From: Pseudomonas migulae
GTDB lineage: Bacteria; Pseudomonadota; Gammaproteobacteria; Pseudomonadales; Pseudomonadaceae
NCBI RefSeq assembly: GCF_024169315.1
Contig: NZ_JALJWR010000001.1
Coordinates: 5,258,501 to 5,322,500, forward strand
Length of the DNA: 64,000 nt
Reading direction: 5' to 3'
A model generated the notes under the pieces. It was not told where the DNA came from. It saw nothing but the letters and a program-made list of their open reading frames with translations, and did no database searches. The position numbers were made by a program, and so were the translations under genes. Positions 62,558 through 64,000 of this stretch are shown here, piece by piece. Every line of letters begins with the position of its first letter. The first letter of the stretch is position 1.

Positions 62558-64000
62558 ATGATCAGCACCGAACTCAAAACCACGATCCAGGGCGCCTACT
62601 CGCGTTTTCTCGAAGCCAAGAGCCTCAAGCCGCGCTACGGCCAACGCCTGATGATCGCCGAAATTGCCAAAGTCCTCGGTGACATCGACACCGACGACGA
62701 AGGCCGGCGCAGTGGCGACCCCGCGATTGTCGCGGTGGAAGCCGGCACCGGTACCGGCAAGACCGTGGCCTACAGCCTGGCGGCGATCCCGACCGCGAAG
62801 GCCGCCGGCAAACGCCTGGTGATCGCCACGGCCACCGTGGCCCTGCAAGAACAGATCGTCTACAAGGATCTGCCCGACCTGATGCGCAACAGCGGGCTGA
62901 ATTTCAGCTTCGCCCTGGCCAAGGGGCGCGGGCGCTACATGTGCCTGTCCAAGCTCGACATGTTGCTCCAGGAAGGTCACGCACAAACCGCCACCGCGCA
63001 GCTGTTCGAAGAAGAAGGCTTCAAGATCGAGGTCGATGAGGCCAGTCAGAAGCTGTTCACCAGCATGATCGAAAAACTCGCCGGCAATAAATGGGACGGC
63101 GATCGCGACAGCTGGTCCACCGCCCTGGAAGACGCCGATTGGGCGCGCCTGACCACCGATCACAGCCAGTGCACCAACCGTCATTGCCCGAACTTCGGCC
63201 AGTGTGCCTTCTACAAGGCCCGGGAAGGCATGGGCAAGGTCGACGTGATCGTCACCAACCACGACATGGTCCTGGCCGACCTGGCATTGGGCGGCGGTGC
63301 GGTTCTGCCGGACCCGCGCGACACCATCTACGTGTTCGACGAAGGTCACCACCTGCCGGACAAGGCCATCGGCCACTTCGCTCACTACACGCGTCTGCGT
63401 TCCACCGCCGACTGGCTGGAAACCACGGCCAAGAACCTCACCAAATTACTCGCCCAGCACCCGCTGCCGGGTGACCTGGGCAAGTTGATCGAACAGGTGC
63501 CGGAACTGGCCCGTGAGATCAAGACCCAGCAACAGTTCATGTTCAGTGCCTGCGAACAGGTCGCCGATTTCAAACCCGGCGAAGACGTCGAAGGCCGTGA
63601 GCGGCCGCGTCACCGCTTCGTCGGCGGGGTGATTCCCGAGCACATGCGCGAAATGGGCGTCGAGCTGAAGAAAGGCTTCGCCCGCCTCACCGACCTGTTC
63701 ACCCGGCTCACCGAGCTGCTCAAGGAAGGCATGGACGGCGAGGTCAACATCGGCATCGCCAGCAACCAGGCCGAGGAGTGGTATCCGCTGTTTGGCAGCC
63801 TGTTGTCGCGTTCTTCGGGCAACTGGGAGCTGTGGGTCGCGTTCACCGCTGAAGACCCGGAAGACAACCCGCCCATGGCGCGCTGGCTGACCCTGGCCGA
63901 AAGCGGTTCGCTGTTCGACATCGAGGTCAACGCCAGCCCGATCCTCGCGGCGGAAATGCTCCGGCGCAACCTGTGGAACGTGGCTTATGGCGCACTGGTG
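62558..64000 (+). CDS. dinG: ATP-dependent DNA helicase DinG (3' end outside window)
   Basis: The first 481 residues of an iron-sulfur superfamily-2 helicase that unwinds DNA 5' to 3' and removes R-loops or repair intermediates. Walker A AGTGTGKT is at about 68-75. The four cluster cysteines are seen in GRGRYMCLSK and in CTNRHCPNFGQC (about 205-216). The DEAH-like box is DEGH in YVFDEGHHLPDK. The frame is open to the end of the window, so the C-terminus lies outside. It follows a candidate LexA box. Confidence 0.92.
   Translation, partial: MISTELKTTIQGAYSRFLEAKSLKPRYGQRLMIAEIAKVLGDIDTDDEGRRSGDPAIVAVEAGTGTGKTVAYSLAAIPTAKAAGKRLVIATATVALQEQIVYKDLPDLMRNSGLNFSFALAKGRGRYMCLSKLDMLLQEGHAQTATAQLFEEEGFKIEVDEASQKLFTSMIEKLAGNKWDGDRDSWSTALEDADWARLTTDHSQCTNRHCPNFGQCAFYKAREGMGKVDVIVTNHDMVLADLALGGGAVLPDPRDTIYVFDEGHHLPDKAIGHFAHYTRLRSTADWLETTAKNLTKLLAQHPLPGDLGKLIEQVPELAREIKTQQQFMFSACEQVADFKPGEDVEGRERPRHRFVGGVIPEHMREMGVELKKGFARLTDLFTRLTELLKEGMDGEVNIGIASNQAEEWYPLFGSLLSRSSGNWELWVAFTAEDPEDNPPMARWLTLAESGSLFDIEVNASPILAAEMLRRNLWNVAYGALV

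Overview
The window is about 64 kb of GC-rich chromosome from a Pseudomonas of the P. fluorescens group. The assignment rests on gene neighbourhoods known from the genus: phage tail genes beside cinA-recA-recX, erdR-dgkA, divergent finR/fpr, rhlG, the acvB/mprF pair next to initiator tRNA and dinB, the aotJQM-deacylase-aotP operon, and quiP. It also carries many 30-120 bp REP-type inverted repeats ending in GTGGGAGC or TGTAGGAGC. All functions are read from sequence patterns; no database search was run.

Region 1 (1-9,690) is the right part of a contractile P2-like tail cluster: tail fibre (cut by the window edge), fibre chaperone, sheath, tube, a tail chaperone with a -1 frameshift extension, tape measure, gpU, gpX, gpD, a GH19 endolysin and a nested Rz/Rz1 spanin pair. 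It ends directly at cinA. No capsid, portal, terminase or integrase gene is seen, so it is probably an R-type tailocin, although the left part is outside the window.

Region 2 (9,760-25,740) is core genome: cinA, LexA-controlled recA-recX, a LOG-family protein, an exported PA3611-like protein, a DTW-domain tRNA modifier, erdR, dgkA, finR/fpr, trmO, rhlG, a DUF1456 protein, a pseudouridine synthase, a GNAT acetyltransferase, rimO and kup, separated by REP pairs.

Region 3 (25,750-28,650) is a small accessory island. Two copies of a DUF3077-like gene, each with a long conserved upstream region, flank a type II toxin-antitoxin pair. The leaders fold into matching hairpins, one with a compensatory base-pair change, and are the best candidate here for an undescribed cis-acting RNA. 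The second gene copy has lost its stop codon. An A+T-rich stretch with inverted repeats follows.

Region 4 (28,650-42,480) holds acvB-mprF (aminoacyl-phosphatidylglycerol turnover), two initiator tRNA genes, dinB with a LexA box, a lipoprotein, proS, an AmpG-like permease, an alkyltransferase-like protein without the acceptor cysteine, a DUF481 protein, a cold-shock protein and dcd.

Region 5 (42,460-52,910) contains two halves of a ligase-associated DNA-repair set, Lhr helicase-PdeM and ATP-dependent ligase-exonuclease. They lie on the same strand but are separated by the arginine/ornithine aot transport operon. Region 6 (53,040-64,000) holds quiP, a GST, an isochorismatase-fold protein, SEC-C proteins, two OmpA-like lipoproteins, a collagen-like exported protein, a CopD-like membrane protein and the start of dinG, which has its own candidate LexA box.
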